A DNA stretch of 64,000 nt from an uncultured Granulosicoccaceae bacterium (GCA_937965695.1 CALCKW010000011.1:1-64000); one strand, 5' to 3'. Counted from the first letter of the stretch, positions 46,314 through 56,320 are shown. Program-made: numbers and translations. Notes: generated from the sequence alone by a model not told the origin.

Positions 46314-47163
46314 GCTGCTGGTACCTTTCCAGTATAGCTATATGCTCAATGCGATGTGGGTGAGTGCGTTGGTCGGTGGCGTGTGTGCATTTTTGTCTGC
46401 GTATCTGATGCTAAAAGGCTGGTCGCTGATTGGTGATGCGCTTTCGCACTCTGTTGTGCCGGGTGTTGCGGGTGCCTATGTGCTGGGCTTACCTTATTCA
46501 TTGGGAGCTTTTATTTCTGGCGGGCTGGCCGCAGCGGCCATTTTGTTTGTCAGTCAGCGTACGCGCCTGCGCGAAGACGCGGTGATCGGCCTGATCTTTA
46601 CCGGTTTTTTTGGCATTGGTCTTTTTACGATTTCAATATCGCCAACTCCCATTGATGTGAGCACCATAATTTATGGCAATATTTTAGCGATCACACCAGA
46701 AGACACGTTCCAGTTGTTGTTGATCTCCGGTGTCTCTTTGTTTCTGTTGGCACTACGTTGGAAAGACCTACTGGTGGTTTTTTTCGACGAAAATCATGCG
46801 TGGTCAGTCGGCTTAAACCCGCCGGCATTGAAGGTTCTATTTTTTGCCTTGCTCAGTGCATGCACTGTTGCAGCAATGATGACTGTGGGTGCGTTTTTAG
46901 TTATCACGATGGTGGTGACGCCCGGCGCCACGGCCTACTTGCTGACCGATAGATTTCCACGTCTCATTTTATTGAGCGTTGTCATTGGTGCGACTTGTAG
47001 CTTTTTGGGTGCGTATATCAGCTATTTTCTCGATGGTGCAACGGGTGGTGTCATTGTAGTTCTGCAGAGCTTGTTGTTTGTTTTGGTTTTCTTGTTTGCA
47101 CCGAAGCACGGCATATTGGCCGCAAAACGGCGACGGTTAAAAGCCGAGACCGCTCATGACTGA
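46306..47163 (+). CDS. sitC: Manganese/iron ABC transporter permease
   Basis: 285 residues from ATG 46306, overlapping the sitB stop by eight bases; the frame is open further upstream inside sitB, but homologues begin near here ([20 protein letters not shown]). ABC-3 family with eight or nine helices; [20 protein letters not shown] and [19 protein letters not shown] are conserved blocks. Confidence 0.9.
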   Translation: MGELLVPFQYSYMLNAMWVSALVGGVCAFLSAYLMLKGWSLIGDALSHSVVPGVAGAYVLGLPYSLGAFISGGLAAAAILFVSQRTRLREDAVIGLIFTGFFGIGLFTISISPTPIDVSTIIYGNILAITPEDTFQLLLISGVSLFLLALRWKDLLVVFFDENHAWSVGLNPPALKVLFFALLSACTVAAMMTVGAFLVITMVVTPGATAYLLTDRFPRLILLSVVIGATCSFLGAYISYFLDGATGGVIVVLQSLLFVLVFLFAPKHGILAAKRRRLKAETAHD

Positions 47164-47995
47164 GTTTTTTTTAGAGCCCTGGCAGTTTAGTTTTATGCGG
47201 CAGGCGCTGCTGATGGTGGTTTTGATTGCTGTCGTAGCGGGGATTTTGTCTCCCTATTTAGTTTTGAAAGGCTGGAGCCTGATGGGCGACGCCGTTTCTC
47301 ATGCCGTGCTACCGGGTGTGGTGTTGGCTTATGTCGTGGGTATCCCTCTTTCTATTGGCGCTTTTGCAGCTGGTTTGTTGTGCGCATTAGCTTCGGGCTT
47401 TGTCAGTGACAACAGTCGGCTCAAGCCTGATACTGTGCTGGGGGTGGTGTTCTCTGGCATGTTTGGGTTGGGTGTTGTGTTGTTTAGCCAAATAGAAACC
47501 GATGTGCATTTGGATCATGTGTTGCTCGGCGATATTCTTGGGGTGGATCGCAGCGATATTATCGAAGCCGCTGTTGCCGTGTTGTTAGTGCTGGTGCTGT
47601 TTTATGTGTACTGGCGTGATTTGATGGTCTTTGCGTTTGATCCGGAACATGCGCGTGTTATTGGCTTGCCTGTTAAGTGGTTGCACTATGGTTTGTTGGT
47701 CGTTTTGTCGTTGACTGTGGTTCTAGCCCTACAGGCGGTCGGCTTAATATTGGGGCTTTCCTTATTGATAGCGCCGGGGGCAATTGCCCATCAATTTTGT
47801 GACCGTTTTAGTCATATGCTCGCGACTAGCGTTGCGGTTGCTGTTACTGCGTCTGTCGGTGGTGTTTGGCTCAGCTACTATATTGACAGCTCTCCCGGAC
47901 CGACAATTGTGGTTTTGCTGACGATGTTTTTTGTCGTCGCTTTTATTTTTGCGCCTAAGTACGGACTGATTTGGCGAACTGGCAGGCAGGCCTGA
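47156..47995 (+). CDS. sitD: Manganese/iron ABC transporter permease, second subunit
   Basis: 279 residues, paralogous to SitC (GWSLMGDAVSHAVLPGVVLA; LGLSLLIAPGAIAHQF). ATG overlaps the sitC stop by eight bases. Two different permeases after the ATPase is the sitABCD arrangement. An SDR-type gene follows after two bases. Confidence 0.9.
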   Translation: MTEFFLEPWQFSFMRQALLMVVLIAVVAGILSPYLVLKGWSLMGDAVSHAVLPGVVLAYVVGIPLSIGAFAAGLLCALASGFVSDNSRLKPDTVLGVVFSGMFGLGVVLFSQIETDVHLDHVLLGDILGVDRSDIIEAAVAVLLVLVLFYVYWRDLMVFAFDPEHARVIGLPVKWLHYGLLVVLSLTVVLALQAVGLILGLSLLIAPGAIAHQFCDRFSHMLATSVAVAVTASVGGVWLSYYIDSSPGPTIVVLLTMFFVVAFIFAPKYGLIWRTGRQA

Positions 47996-47997
47996 CT

Positions 47998-48864
47998 GTG
48001 GCAACACTTCAGCATGCATCGGTAGTGATTGGTTGTGGAGCTGTTGGCCAGCGGCTGCTAAAACGGCTGCCCAGTGATGCCTTGAGCTTAGGGGTCAGTC
48101 GTAGAACTGTCTCCATGGGGCGCCCTTGGTTGAGCTTGGATTTAGACTCAGATCCACTGGACGGATTACTTGCCGCATGTGCTGGGGCTGTTGTTTATTA
48201 TTTTGCCCCGCCGTCTTCAACCAGTGAGCAGGACGACCGCGGTCGACGTTTTTTAGGGGCTTTGGATAATGCATCTACGGCACCTATTGCCGTGGTGCTG
48301 ATTTCAACAACGGGTGTGTACGGGGATTGCGCTGGAGAATGGGTAGACGAATCCAGAGCAATAAATCCGCAGGTTGCGCGTTCGCGACGCCGAGCCGATT
48401 CAGAACAGTGCTGGCGAGCCTATGGTGATGCCGCTGGTGTGCCCGTTGCTGTATTGCGGGTTGCAGGTATTTACGGGCCAAATAAGCTGCCCGTTAGTCG
48501 TCTCAACCAGGCGCAGCCTATTTTGTGTGAGGAGCAATCCCCGTATAGCAACCGCGTACATATCGATGATCTCGTCGATATTGCGCTGGCCGTTGCAGGT
48601 AGCAATACGCTGGTCAACGTTGCAGATGGTTCGCCCTCGACAATGACGGCGTATTTTCACGCCTTGGCTGATGCACTGGGGGTATCGAGATTAGCTGTAG
48701 CCTCCAGAGAACAACTAGAGGCTGAGTGGAGCGAAGGACTGCGCAGCTACATGAGTGAGTCTCGCCGGATCGACAACTCTTTGATGAAAAAAATATTGGA
48801 GCGGCCGCTGCGTTATCCACAACTGGCTGCCGGATTGGCAGCCAGTGTTGCTGAACAGGCCTAA
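47998..48864 (+). CDS. NAD(P)-dependent epimerase/SDR-like protein (YeeZ-like)
   Basis: 288 residues from GTG 47998, two bases after the sitD stop; the frame is open upstream inside sitD. Rossmann start VVIGCGAVGQRLLKRLP, followed by ISTTGVYGDCAGEWVDES and LRVAGIYGPNKLPV, an atypical extended SDR pattern as in YeeZ. The tight spacing puts it in the sit operon, but a link to metal uptake is not obvious. Its 3' end overlaps the convergent dehydrogenase gene by four bases. Confidence 0.8.
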   Translation: MATLQHASVVIGCGAVGQRLLKRLPSDALSLGVSRRTVSMGRPWLSLDLDSDPLDGLLAACAGAVVYYFAPPSSTSEQDDRGRRFLGALDNASTAPIAVVLISTTGVYGDCAGEWVDESRAINPQVARSRRRADSEQCWRAYGDAAGVPVAVLRVAGIYGPNKLPVSRLNQAQPILCEEQSPYSNRVHIDDLVDIALAVAGSNTLVNVADGSPSTMTAYFHALADALGVSRLAVASREQLEAEWSEGLRSYMSESRRIDNSLMKKILERPLRYPQLAAGLAASVAEQA

Positions 48865-49829
48865 GCTCTGCCAGGTGGAATGACTTCAAAGCCCTGTTCT
48901 TCAGGTTCGTCGTCGTGCATCTCAGCGGGAAAACCAGGTGCCAAACATTGAACTCCAGCAGGTTCTTCCAAGCGTTTTATTATATTTGGCGACAGCTCGC
49001 GAGGACCAAAACGTTTTTCACCGTCTGCAAAAATATCGACGAGCATGGGAGCCAGCTCTAGATCTAGTCCGTTGCGTTTGGCTACTTCCGCGAATAAGCC
49101 GACGTCTTTGCTGACTAAATCCATGGTGAAGCTGATGTCGCGACTGCCATTGAGAATGACCTGGCTCTCGGTCTCATGCACAAATGAGTTTCCTGACGAA
49201 ATGCGAATGGCCTCAAAGGTGGTGTTGAGGTCCATCCCTGCCACTTTGGACGTCACTAGTGCTTCAGCCACGCTGACTAGATTGGCGGTTGCCAGATAAT
49301 TGGTCACTACTTTTAAGATGGAGGCGGAGCCGAGCTCGCCTGTGTGCAAGATGCGTCGTCCCATGGTGGTGAGCAGCGGCAAAAGGCTGTCAAAGGTTTC
49401 GCGTTCGCAGCCGGCAAAGATAGCGATATTGCCCGTAGCGGCGCGATGACAACCACCGGAGACGGGGCAGTCGACAGCCTGCGCGCCAGTGGCACGAACT
49501 TTTTGACCCAGTCGAACAACTTCTTCTTGATCGGTTGTGCTCATCTCTGCCCAAATTTTGCCGGGGCCAAAGCCAAGCAGTGCACCGTCAGTGGGATCTT
49601 CAAGCACAGCGGCGGAAGCGGCAGGATTGGGCAAGCAAGTGATGAGGACGTCAACCTGTTCTGCCATTTCACGCGGGCTATCCGCCCACTTGGCACCCTT
49701 ATCTAAAAAGGGCTGCGCCAGCGATTTATCGAGATCACGCACTGTAAGATCGATGCCGTTGCGCAGCAAGCTTCCAGATAGCTTGGCGCCCACATTGCCA
49801 AGTCCGATGAATCCTACTTTTATAGACAT
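48861..49829 (-). CDS. 3-hydroxyisobutyrate-dehydrogenase-family oxidoreductase
   Basis: 322 residues, about 25 longer than average at the C-terminus (acidic PEMHDDEPEEQGFEV tail). N-terminal NAD(P)-binding GFIGLGNVGAKLSGSLL; active-site loop DCPVSGGCHRAATGNIAIF; catalytic Lys in GSASILKVVTNYL. Beta-hydroxyacid dehydrogenases oxidise 3-hydroxyisobutyrate, tartronate semialdehyde or similar acids. Monocistronic; substrate unknown. Confidence 0.88.
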   Translation of the reverse strand: MSIKVGFIGLGNVGAKLSGSLLRNGIDLTVRDLDKSLAQPFLDKGAKWADSPREMAEQVDVLITCLPNPAASAAVLEDPTDGALLGFGPGKIWAEMSTTDQEEVVRLGQKVRATGAQAVDCPVSGGCHRAATGNIAIFAGCERETFDSLLPLLTTMGRRILHTGELGSASILKVVTNYLATANLVSVAEALVTSKVAGMDLNTTFEAIRISSGNSFVHETESQVILNGSRDISFTMDLVSKDVGLFAEVAKRNGLDLELAPMLVDIFADGEKRFGPRELSPNIIKRLEEPAGVQCLAPGFPAEMHDDEPEEQGFEVIPPGRA

Positions 49830-49971
49830 GCTGCCCTTCTCCCGTTGACTCTATTCTCAGGGCATACTTCCACAGATTGCGCCGTGCCATTTCCAAATTT
49901 ACGCCAATCCAGCCTTAAATCATCACAGATGCGACATGGTTTACAATGGTGTTTTTGAAGGAGTGAACCTC

Positions 49972-50415
49972 ATGACTTGGACTGTCTATCTATCCGGCGA
50001 AATACACACCGATTGGCGAGAGCAGATTATCGCGGGTTGTGAGCAAGCGGGCATGGATCTTCGATTTGTGTCTGCCGTGACTGACCATGAGGCGTCTGAC
50101 GCCGCTGGCGATCATCTTGGCGAGCAGTCAGATAGCTTTTGGCGAGATCACCAAAGTGCCAAGGTTAACGCCATGCGAACGAGTAATCTTCTGAATCAAG
50201 CAGATATTGCCGTGATTAGATTTGGTGATAAATACAAGCAGTGGAATGCGGCTTTTGATGCGGGCTATTGTGCGGCGGCGGGTACGCCGTATATCACGCT
50301 GCATGATGACTCTATCGTACACCCCCTAAAAGAAGTTGACGCGGCTGCCAATGCTTGGGCGCAAACACCTGCGCAAGTGGTTGAGACGCTGCGTTATGTG
50401 TTGCAGGGTTTGTAA
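49972..50415 (+). CDS. ytoQ: YtoQ family protein
   Basis: 147 residues from ATG 49972 with AAGGAG nine bases upstream; an earlier in-frame ATG at 49936 lacks one. Starts TWTVYLSGEIHTDWREQI and contains FGDKYKQWNAAFDAGYCAAA, the YtoQ signature, related in fold to nucleoside 2-deoxyribosyltransferase-like domains. Biochemical role unknown. The next gene begins right after its stop. Confidence 0.88.
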   Translation: MTWTVYLSGEIHTDWREQIIAGCEQAGMDLRFVSAVTDHEASDAAGDHLGEQSDSFWRDHQSAKVNAMRTSNLLNQADIAVIRFGDKYKQWNAAFDAGYCAAAGTPYITLHDDSIVHPLKEVDAAANAWAQTPAQVVETLRYVLQGL

Positions 50416-50745
50416 GTGAGCAAGGGCGAAGGGACGCAACTGCAGGCCTTTGAGCATTTGCTGACAAACATGACTGCCGAACACCGAGTGGAGCGGGGCA
50501 CCATGATGGGTTTTCCGTGTATGCGGATTAACGGTGATTTTTTTGCTTCAGCTAATCACAAAACCGGTGATTTAATCGTGAAGTTACCTAAGCAGCGGGT
50601 GGCCGAACTGATAGAGGCAAAACACGGTGAGGCCTTTGCACCGGCGGGTCGCACATTTAAAGAATGGGTGAGCATTCCTAGTCGAGACCCAGTGCAGTGG
50701 CGAGCATTGGCTGAAGAAGCTTTGGCCTTTGTGGCTAATAAGTAG
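50416..50745 (+). CDS. TfoX N-terminal-like small protein
   Basis: 109 residues, GTG start immediately after the ytoQ TAA. MMGFPCMRINGDFFAS and LIVKLPKQRVAELIEAKHG resemble the N-terminal domain of TfoX/Sxy or the similar MmcQ/YjbR-like fold. No DNA-binding motif seen. Probably co-transcribed with ytoQ. Function not assigned. Confidence 0.6.
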   Translation: MSKGEGTQLQAFEHLLTNMTAEHRVERGTMMGFPCMRINGDFFASANHKTGDLIVKLPKQRVAELIEAKHGEAFAPAGRTFKEWVSIPSRDPVQWRALAEEALAFVANK

Positions 50746-50880
50746 GTCAGTTAGTCAGCGTAGATTGTTAACATTTCTCATCGCTGATTTTTACCCTAGG
50801 CCCTCCATGAAACTGAATGGTTATTGGAGGGCTAAAGGTCTATTGAACGGACTTGGCAAAAGCGGTTGGGTTAGTTCTGC

Positions 50881-52626
50881 TTAGCTTTGTAGGCCTTCTG
50901 CGCCAGACCACCATCGCGTTGAGCTGGCGTTTACGTCTGTTCCGTGGAAGCGCGCTTTTTTACCGGAAGGTGGAAGCTCTTCGTTATAGAAAAACTGTGG
51001 AAGTTCGTCATCCGAGTCACTGAATCCGGCAGCCTTGTTAAAAGCCTGCTCCATCGCCAAGGTCTCTTTGCCGATTTGGTGATAAAAATCATCTGCCAGG
51101 CTTACACCGTAGGCATCAATAAAAGTCTGGCGCAAAAAATCGAGTTTTTCGTTAGTCACTGCTCGCCCAAACACACACAGGCCCAACGAATCGGCTGCGG
51201 CGCAGAGCACTTGCATATCAATGCTGGCAGCCATCAATTCTTCTAGCGATTTACCGGCGCATTCAAACGAGGGTGCGTTACCTGCTGTGTGGTCGGCGCC
51301 CTGTGCTGTTGTCATCATTGACAAGCCTGTTACTTCAATCACCCGCGGATCGTAGGCGCTTATCGCTTGGTTTTTTATAACCGGAACACGATCTACCCCG
51401 TAGTGCTTGCCAACAGCGCCTGTGCCTTGCGCCCAGATTTTACCTTGTTCGGTGCCCTGGCGAACATGCACGTCAAGCGCTTCAATCATAAAGTTGGCAT
51501 CGCCAAATTCAGCGACTCCCGCTTCCATCAATACAGCAAGCATGGCGCCTGCCTCAATGGTGTCGATCCCTAGGTCGTTGGCAACCGCGTTGACTCGTGC
51601 CAGGTCATCTGGATCAACTAGCCCGCAGTTGGTACCCATCAAACCCAGTGTTTCGTATTCGACGGGGGAGACCATCTCTTGGCCCTTGTCGTCGAAATAC
51701 ACGTTGGAACACTTGATTTGACAGCCGGGCATGCAGGCGTGCGACGGTTCACCGCCGCGACTCATGTTTAGCTCGCGGATGTGCGCGCCACCTAGACGAA
51801 AAGCATCGCCGTCAGGCTCTTGGCGTCCGGCACTAAAATTTAGTGTAGGTAGGCCACCGACTTCGTTGGTGTAGTCGCCAACGCTAGCGGTGCCAAGGTT
51901 TTTAAGCGTTTGAATGGCAGGGCTTTCGTCGAGCCAGCGATTGTATTGTTTGACGCTGCCCATGAGTTTTTTGCGATCTGAAAAAGGTGGCATACGGTTG
52001 CTTTCAACGACAATTGCCTTGACCTTTTTACTGCCCATTACTGCACCTACGCCACCTCGCGCGGCAAAACGGGTAGGGCGTTGATCGGTGTCGGAGAAGG
52101 CGATGGCAGCCATCAGCCCGCCGTACTCGCCCACTTGGCTGCACAGTGCGACGCTGGCTTTTTTGCCGTATTGCTCGTGTAGCTCGGCTGCGACTTCCGT
52201 GTTGGGTCGCCCAACTAAGTGCGCTGCATCGTGGAAAGTCAGCTCGCCTGCTTTGTCGATGTAGATTAGCGTCCAATTTTCACAAGCACCGCGCAGCGTG
52301 AAGCCAGCCATTTCAAGTTGACCCAAGTTGAAGGCCATCGTGCCTCCCGCGTTGGATTCTTTGATACCACCAGTCAGTGGGCTTTTGCACCCGACACTGA
52401 TGCGATTTGCGTTCGAAAAGTTGGTACCAGCTAGAGGTCCAGCAGAGAATATCAATGGGTTCTCAGGCGATAGCGGGTCTACTTTCGCGGCGCCACATTC
52501 AAGCAAAGTTTTGGCTATTAAGTGACGGCCACGATTGATGATTTCGTCACCGGCGATGACGCGACGCTCTACACGTTGCGCATCGAGGTGGATTTCTAAA
52601 TGGGTGCGTTGCGGAGACTGTTCCAA
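50881..52626 (-). CDS. Aldehyde ferredoxin oxidoreductase family protein (tungsten/molybdenum bis-pterin)
   Basis: 581 residues from a TTG start; no ATG is in frame nearby. N-terminal AOR domain: NPLIFSAGPLAGTNF, FAARGGVGAVMGSKKVKAIV. Central Fe-S cysteines in HACMPGCQIKCSN with a fourth in SLGLCVFG. ALGLMGTNCGLVD-type block (ETLGLMGTNCGLV) is also typical. AOR enzymes oxidise aldehydes with a tungstopterin and one 4Fe-4S cluster, usually in anaerobes; aerobic marine bacteria carry relatives of unknown substrate. No partner ferredoxin subunit or pterin gene is adjacent. Confidence 0.88.
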   Translation of the reverse strand: MEQSPQRTHLEIHLDAQRVERRVIAGDEIINRGRHLIAKTLLECGAAKVDPLSPENPLIFSAGPLAGTNFSNANRISVGCKSPLTGGIKESNAGGTMAFNLGQLEMAGFTLRGACENWTLIYIDKAGELTFHDAAHLVGRPNTEVAAELHEQYGKKASVALCSQVGEYGGLMAAIAFSDTDQRPTRFAARGGVGAVMGSKKVKAIVVESNRMPPFSDRKKLMGSVKQYNRWLDESPAIQTLKNLGTASVGDYTNEVGGLPTLNFSAGRQEPDGDAFRLGGAHIRELNMSRGGEPSHACMPGCQIKCSNVYFDDKGQEMVSPVEYETLGLMGTNCGLVDPDDLARVNAVANDLGIDTIEAGAMLAVLMEAGVAEFGDANFMIEALDVHVRQGTEQGKIWAQGTGAVGKHYGVDRVPVIKNQAISAYDPRVIEVTGLSMMTTAQGADHTAGNAPSFECAGKSLEELMAASIDMQVLCAAADSLGLCVFGRAVTNEKLDFLRQTFIDAYGVSLADDFYHQIGKETLAMEQAFNKAAGFSDSDDELPQFFYNEELPPSGKKARFHGTDVNASSTRWWSGAEGLQS

Positions 52627-52704
52627 TGGAGTGCTGCCAATTTGGTCGATAGTAGAAGGGTTTACTTTATCATCAACTGTATGCTGGTGAGATTCCCTTG
52701 AAGT

Positions 52705-54408
52705 TTAGGCTATTTTGCTAAGCCTAAGTTCACCACTACAAGGCGCAGCACCGTATTGGACGACCAGCTTTTGCGTGGCTAAGTCTATTCCTTGGTCTGG
52801 GTGCCAACTGGCACTTTCAAGTGCGATGGCGGCACTGGCGCTGACTTCAATGGTTGCGGGGCCTATCGTGATTTTCACGCGCTGTGGCTCTAACTGCTCA
52901 ACCACAGCCTCTGGGTGGAGCAGCATAACGGCTTGCGCTATTTGCCCGTCGCCCCCTTCAATTTTGTCCTCAATCAATATGCGTTCTGATGTGACGTCAA
53001 ATTGCCGGCGGTGTGTAGGCTTTCCCGCGAGTCTGGTGTATCCGTCATGGCTACCAATCAGTTGAAAGCCGTCAGCATCGCTTTGGTAAGAGCACTCGGT
53101 GATATGCGCGCGTCGTCCTACGCGGAATGCTTTCCAAAATTCACTTTGGTCTTCGCCATCTAGATTGACGGTGTTGTGTGAGCTAGTGGCCCGGGAATAG
53201 GCGCGTTTTGGTCCTGGGTTGTACTCAAAAACCCCTGCATCCACAAAAACTCGTTGTCCCGCAACGCTCCACTCAAAGGAGAGCGCGTCGCCGTGGCCAT
53301 GTGCAGGTAGGTAGCTCGGTGCAAGCTCGGCGCAGTCCACAAGGAAGAGGTCTTGGCCGCTGCGTAGACCGTAGTAGCCTGATGTCTCGAGCGCGATGTG
53401 TTGCTGCGCTTCGACGTCGCGACCACGCAGGGTTTTGTAAGCAGCGAGACAATCATCGGCTTTGTAGGCGAAATACAAACCGCAATCATTAAACAAGCTA
53501 ACACCACCGTCTGGGTGGCGGAAGTCAGCAGCCAATGGGGCCATTTTATCTAGTGTGGCGCCTAGGTCATTGCGCGCATTGCCGTCAGGCAGGGCAGCGT
53601 AACAGTCGAGCAAATCGGCAAAAACTTGGTTGTGATAGGTGGGGCTCAGCTCGTAGTGCATGCCGTCCGCGAGGATTTGCTCTTTGATTTCACGGGTAAG
53701 CAATTTTTTGCCAAGCTCGCCCCACTCATCGGCTTCGGCGCCATTAAAAAATGCGGACGCCCAGATCAGTGCTTTGATGTTCTTGATCAGGTGATTGCCA
53801 CCAATATCCAGCTCTAGGTTTTTGTTTAAAAAACGCAGCTGTGCAATGAGAGAACCTATGACCAGCGCTTTTTCGTCGCTGCTGAGGGCTAAGTCACGTG
53901 CTGCCAATTGCTGCATCCAAACGACGACACGTATCGATAGGCTGTAGCTGTTCCAATTGTCTAGCCAATAACCTGGCTCAAAGGGTTTTACCTGATTAAC
54001 CCAGTCCAGCATGACTTGGCCAGCCTGCTCTGGCGGCAAACCTTCGAGGAACTCGGTGTAGTGAAGATTTAGAAGCCAAAGCCGGGTGCCTGTTTTTAAT
54101 TCTTCTGGGCGCCAGTCGATGCGGCCTGAACTGTCCCGCAAAGAGCGCACCCGATTGAGAAAGCTCAGTTCAATGCCATTGTCTAAGCTTTTAACCAAGT
54201 AGGTGCGCGGTGCCAAAGGCGCCTGCGGTGGTTGCGCAACTAAGTCTAGCTCGCTCGCATTGGCCATCGCCGTGCTTTCGATCATTGCAGGTTTGGCAAT
54301 GCGCACCAGTGTTTTTCGCTTAATTTGTAACGTTAGGCGGTTAAAAAGCTGGTGAGGACGTGTGTACCTTAGCGAGTAATAGAGGAGCTGTAGCTTCTTC
54401 AGGTTCAT
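52705..54408 (-). CDS. Heparinase II/III-family protein
   Basis: 567 residues. Begins with a helical toroid region (LQLLYYSLRYTRPHQLFNRL, then YWLDNWNSYSLSIRVVVWMQ and GNHLIKNIKALIWAS), followed by the heparinase II/III beta-sandwich (LPAHGHGDALSFEWSVAGQR, FEYNPGPKRAYSRATSSHNT). The Tyr/His-rich active region is present. No signal peptide, so it would act in the cytoplasm on a precursor or be a synthesis-locus member as in other exopolysaccharide clusters. Third gene of a coupled trio: its ATG overlaps the formyltransferase stop (TAATG). Confidence 0.88.
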   Translation of the reverse strand: MNLKKLQLLYYSLRYTRPHQLFNRLTLQIKRKTLVRIAKPAMIESTAMANASELDLVAQPPQAPLAPRTYLVKSLDNGIELSFLNRVRSLRDSSGRIDWRPEELKTGTRLWLLNLHYTEFLEGLPPEQAGQVMLDWVNQVKPFEPGYWLDNWNSYSLSIRVVVWMQQLAARDLALSSDEKALVIGSLIAQLRFLNKNLELDIGGNHLIKNIKALIWASAFFNGAEADEWGELGKKLLTREIKEQILADGMHYELSPTYHNQVFADLLDCYAALPDGNARNDLGATLDKMAPLAADFRHPDGGVSLFNDCGLYFAYKADDCLAAYKTLRGRDVEAQQHIALETSGYYGLRSGQDLFLVDCAELAPSYLPAHGHGDALSFEWSVAGQRVFVDAGVFEYNPGPKRAYSRATSSHNTVNLDGEDQSEFWKAFRVGRRAHITECSYQSDADGFQLIGSHDGYTRLAGKPTHRRQFDVTSERILIEDKIEGGDGQIAQAVMLLHPEAVVEQLEPQRVKITIGPATIEVSASAAIALESASWHPDQGIDLATQKLVVQYGAAPCSGELRLSKIA

Positions 54409-55199
54409 TAGGTGCGACTATTAAGTTTAACTGCAAGCAATTCGGTCAGTGCTTGCCCAAGTGGAAAACACTGGCGTCCTGCCACTTGGCCAATGTTGTC
54501 GTGGGTGTTGATTTCAGCCGGAGTTTTTATTGTTTTTAGTGCTTCGCTGAGTGCGCGTACACCGGTAGCCACTGCTTTGGATCGCAGAGTGTCAATGTTG
54601 TCATTATTGTCTACTGGCACTGCTGTTTCGGCGATAAGACGGCCCGTGTCTATGCCTGAGTCTATGAGGTGCACGGTTACGGTCTGGCGGAAATCAAGCA
54701 GTGTGGCCCATTCAATAGCGTTCATGCCACGAACCTCAGGGAGAGGCCCTGCATGCGGGTTGATCACATTGCCATTGACCGCTTCAATGATGTGGCTGCG
54801 CAAAATACCGCCGCCGCCGTAGACCAACATGTCGGCGTTACCGTCGGTGATGGTTGAAACGGCCTCATCGCTGTTCAAGCTTTTGACAACGTGGTAGCTG
54901 ACGCCTTTTTCGGCGCACCAAGCTTTGAGTGAGCTGTCTTGTAAGTTTTGCTCGGCTTTTAAAACTTGCAAAGGATTCGGGCCTGTTGAATCGCTGGCTT
55001 CTACACCTTTAAGCATTTTGTTGATGGCTTTTTTAACGCCGCTAAAACCACGTGACACCAGCATCTGGCGCACGCGCTTGATGCTATAGGGCGAAACGAC
55101 TACCACTGCAGTTATAGCATGGCCATCGGTCAGTAGTCTGTCGGCCATCAGAAGGGCGGGTAAGGATTTATCGAACCCAGCAGTTAGCGCGATTTTCAT
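54408..55199 (-). CDS. Formyltransferase-family protein
   Basis: 263 residues. The formyl-transferase N-terminal fold is shown by VYGGGGILRSHIIEAVNGNV, INPHAGPLPEVRGMNAIEW and VHLIDSGIDTGRLIAE, with Asn-His and the downstream Asp at the catalytic places. This group includes sugar N-formyltransferases and methionyl-tRNA formyltransferase; lacking the tRNA-binding C-terminus and lying in a polysaccharide locus, it more likely formylates an aminosugar. ATG overlaps the upstream gene's stop by four bases. Confidence 0.82.
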   Translation of the reverse strand: MKIALTAGFDKSLPALLMADRLLTDGHAITAVVVVSPYSIKRVRQMLVSRGFSGVKKAINKMLKGVEASDSTGPNPLQVLKAEQNLQDSSLKAWCAEKGVSYHVVKSLNSDEAVSTITDGNADMLVYGGGGILRSHIIEAVNGNVINPHAGPLPEVRGMNAIEWATLLDFRQTVTVHLIDSGIDTGRLIAETAVPVDNNDNIDTLRSKAVATGVRALSEALKTIKTPAEINTHDNIGQVAGRQCFPLGQALTELLAVKLNSRT

Positions 55200-56320
55200 G
55201 TGGCGCCTTCCGTTTGCTTACCCAGCTCTGAATTGACGCGTTCCTGTGTCATCAATAGCGCATCACAAAAGTACTTAGCAGCCCAGTTGGGGTAACGGCC
55301 AATCATGTACTTTCCCCATAGAGGGTAAGACCCAGCGACAGCACCGTTAACGCCTGAAATTGGGGTCGATTGTCTTTGTACATTGGCGACAAAGTCGACC
55401 AGTTTAGTGGCGGCGTTGACCAGACGTAAATCAGGTTTCTGCGCCTCCATGAGCAGCAGACAAATTGCTAATTGCGCGTTGCCTGTCAGGCAGACAAAGT
55501 CACCGGTCGCGTGCCATTTTTCGTCGAATGATCCGGCAAGTTTGCCGTTACTCATTTCGCTTTTGCGGTAGATCACTTCGAGTGCGGGTTCCATCGGTGC
55601 GGCGTAACGATCGTAATCATCGATCAGTCGCGCAGACTCTTGGAAACCGCGGATGGTGTAGGCAATGGTGTGCGTAAAGGCAGGCCCGCTGTCTTTAAAG
55701 CCCCAATGCGATACCACGCCATTGTCTTTGATCCGGGTGAGCATTTTGTCGAGATAGCGCTCTGCCGCCTGGCGAACGCTCACTTCTTGGTTGAGCTGCC
55801 AAACTTCAAGCATTGGCCACGCGACGTGGGTGTAATAGGAGGGCGTTACACTCGCCTGATAGTCTCCATTGGGCCACAAACCGCTTGCGCTGACGTCATC
55901 AGCTAGCCATTTAGCACCACGGCTGGCCGCATCTAGCCAGCGCTGATCGTTGCTGTCTCGATAGAGTGCAGCCATGCCTTTAAGGATTTGACCGGTATTG
56001 AAAACCGAGCCTTCAGGCTGTTTAGCAGGGTGCAATCCACCGTGCCAAGAGCCGTCATCGTTTTGAATATCGAGCAGCCATTGCCCAAGCTCTTGAGCTG
56101 TTTGTCGATAGCTTTCATCACCGAAATGTTGGTGCAGTTTTAACAGTGTAGGGATGAGGTAGCCAGTGGTCTCAGGATACGGATTGGACCAACCCAAAAA
56201 CGGACTGAAATGCGCACAAGAACCGCCCTTGCCTTTTTCTGCGCTGCGCTGGCACCAGCGTCCGGTGATATCTAAGTGATGCTGGTAGCGCTGGAGGCTA
56301 GGTAGTTGAGGCTCTGACAA
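55196..56320 (-). CDS. (alpha/alpha)6-barrel polysaccharide biosynthesis protein (VpsJ-like)
   Basis: 374 residues rich in helical repeats with aromatic motifs: PETTGYLIPTLLKLHQHFGD, DDGSWHGGLHPAKQPEGSVF, FNTGQILKGMAALYRDS, AFTHTIAYTIRGFQES, FVCLTGNAQLAICLLLME. This is the pattern of six-hairpin glycosidase-like or epimerase-like proteins in exopolysaccharide clusters such as VpsJ; identity at family level is tentative. First gene of the trio, coupled to the formyltransferase by an ATGA overlap. No signal peptide. Confidence 0.7.
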   Translation of the reverse strand: MSEPQLPSLQRYQHHLDITGRWCQRSAEKGKGGSCAHFSPFLGWSNPYPETTGYLIPTLLKLHQHFGDESYRQTAQELGQWLLDIQNDDGSWHGGLHPAKQPEGSVFNTGQILKGMAALYRDSNDQRWLDAASRGAKWLADDVSASGLWPNGDYQASVTPSYYTHVAWPMLEVWQLNQEVSVRQAAERYLDKMLTRIKDNGVVSHWGFKDSGPAFTHTIAYTIRGFQESARLIDDYDRYAAPMEPALEVIYRKSEMSNGKLAGSFDEKWHATGDFVCLTGNAQLAICLLLMEAQKPDLRLVNAATKLVDFVANVQRQSTPISGVNGAVAGSYPLWGKYMIGRYPNWAAKYFCDALLMTQERVNSELGKQTEGAT

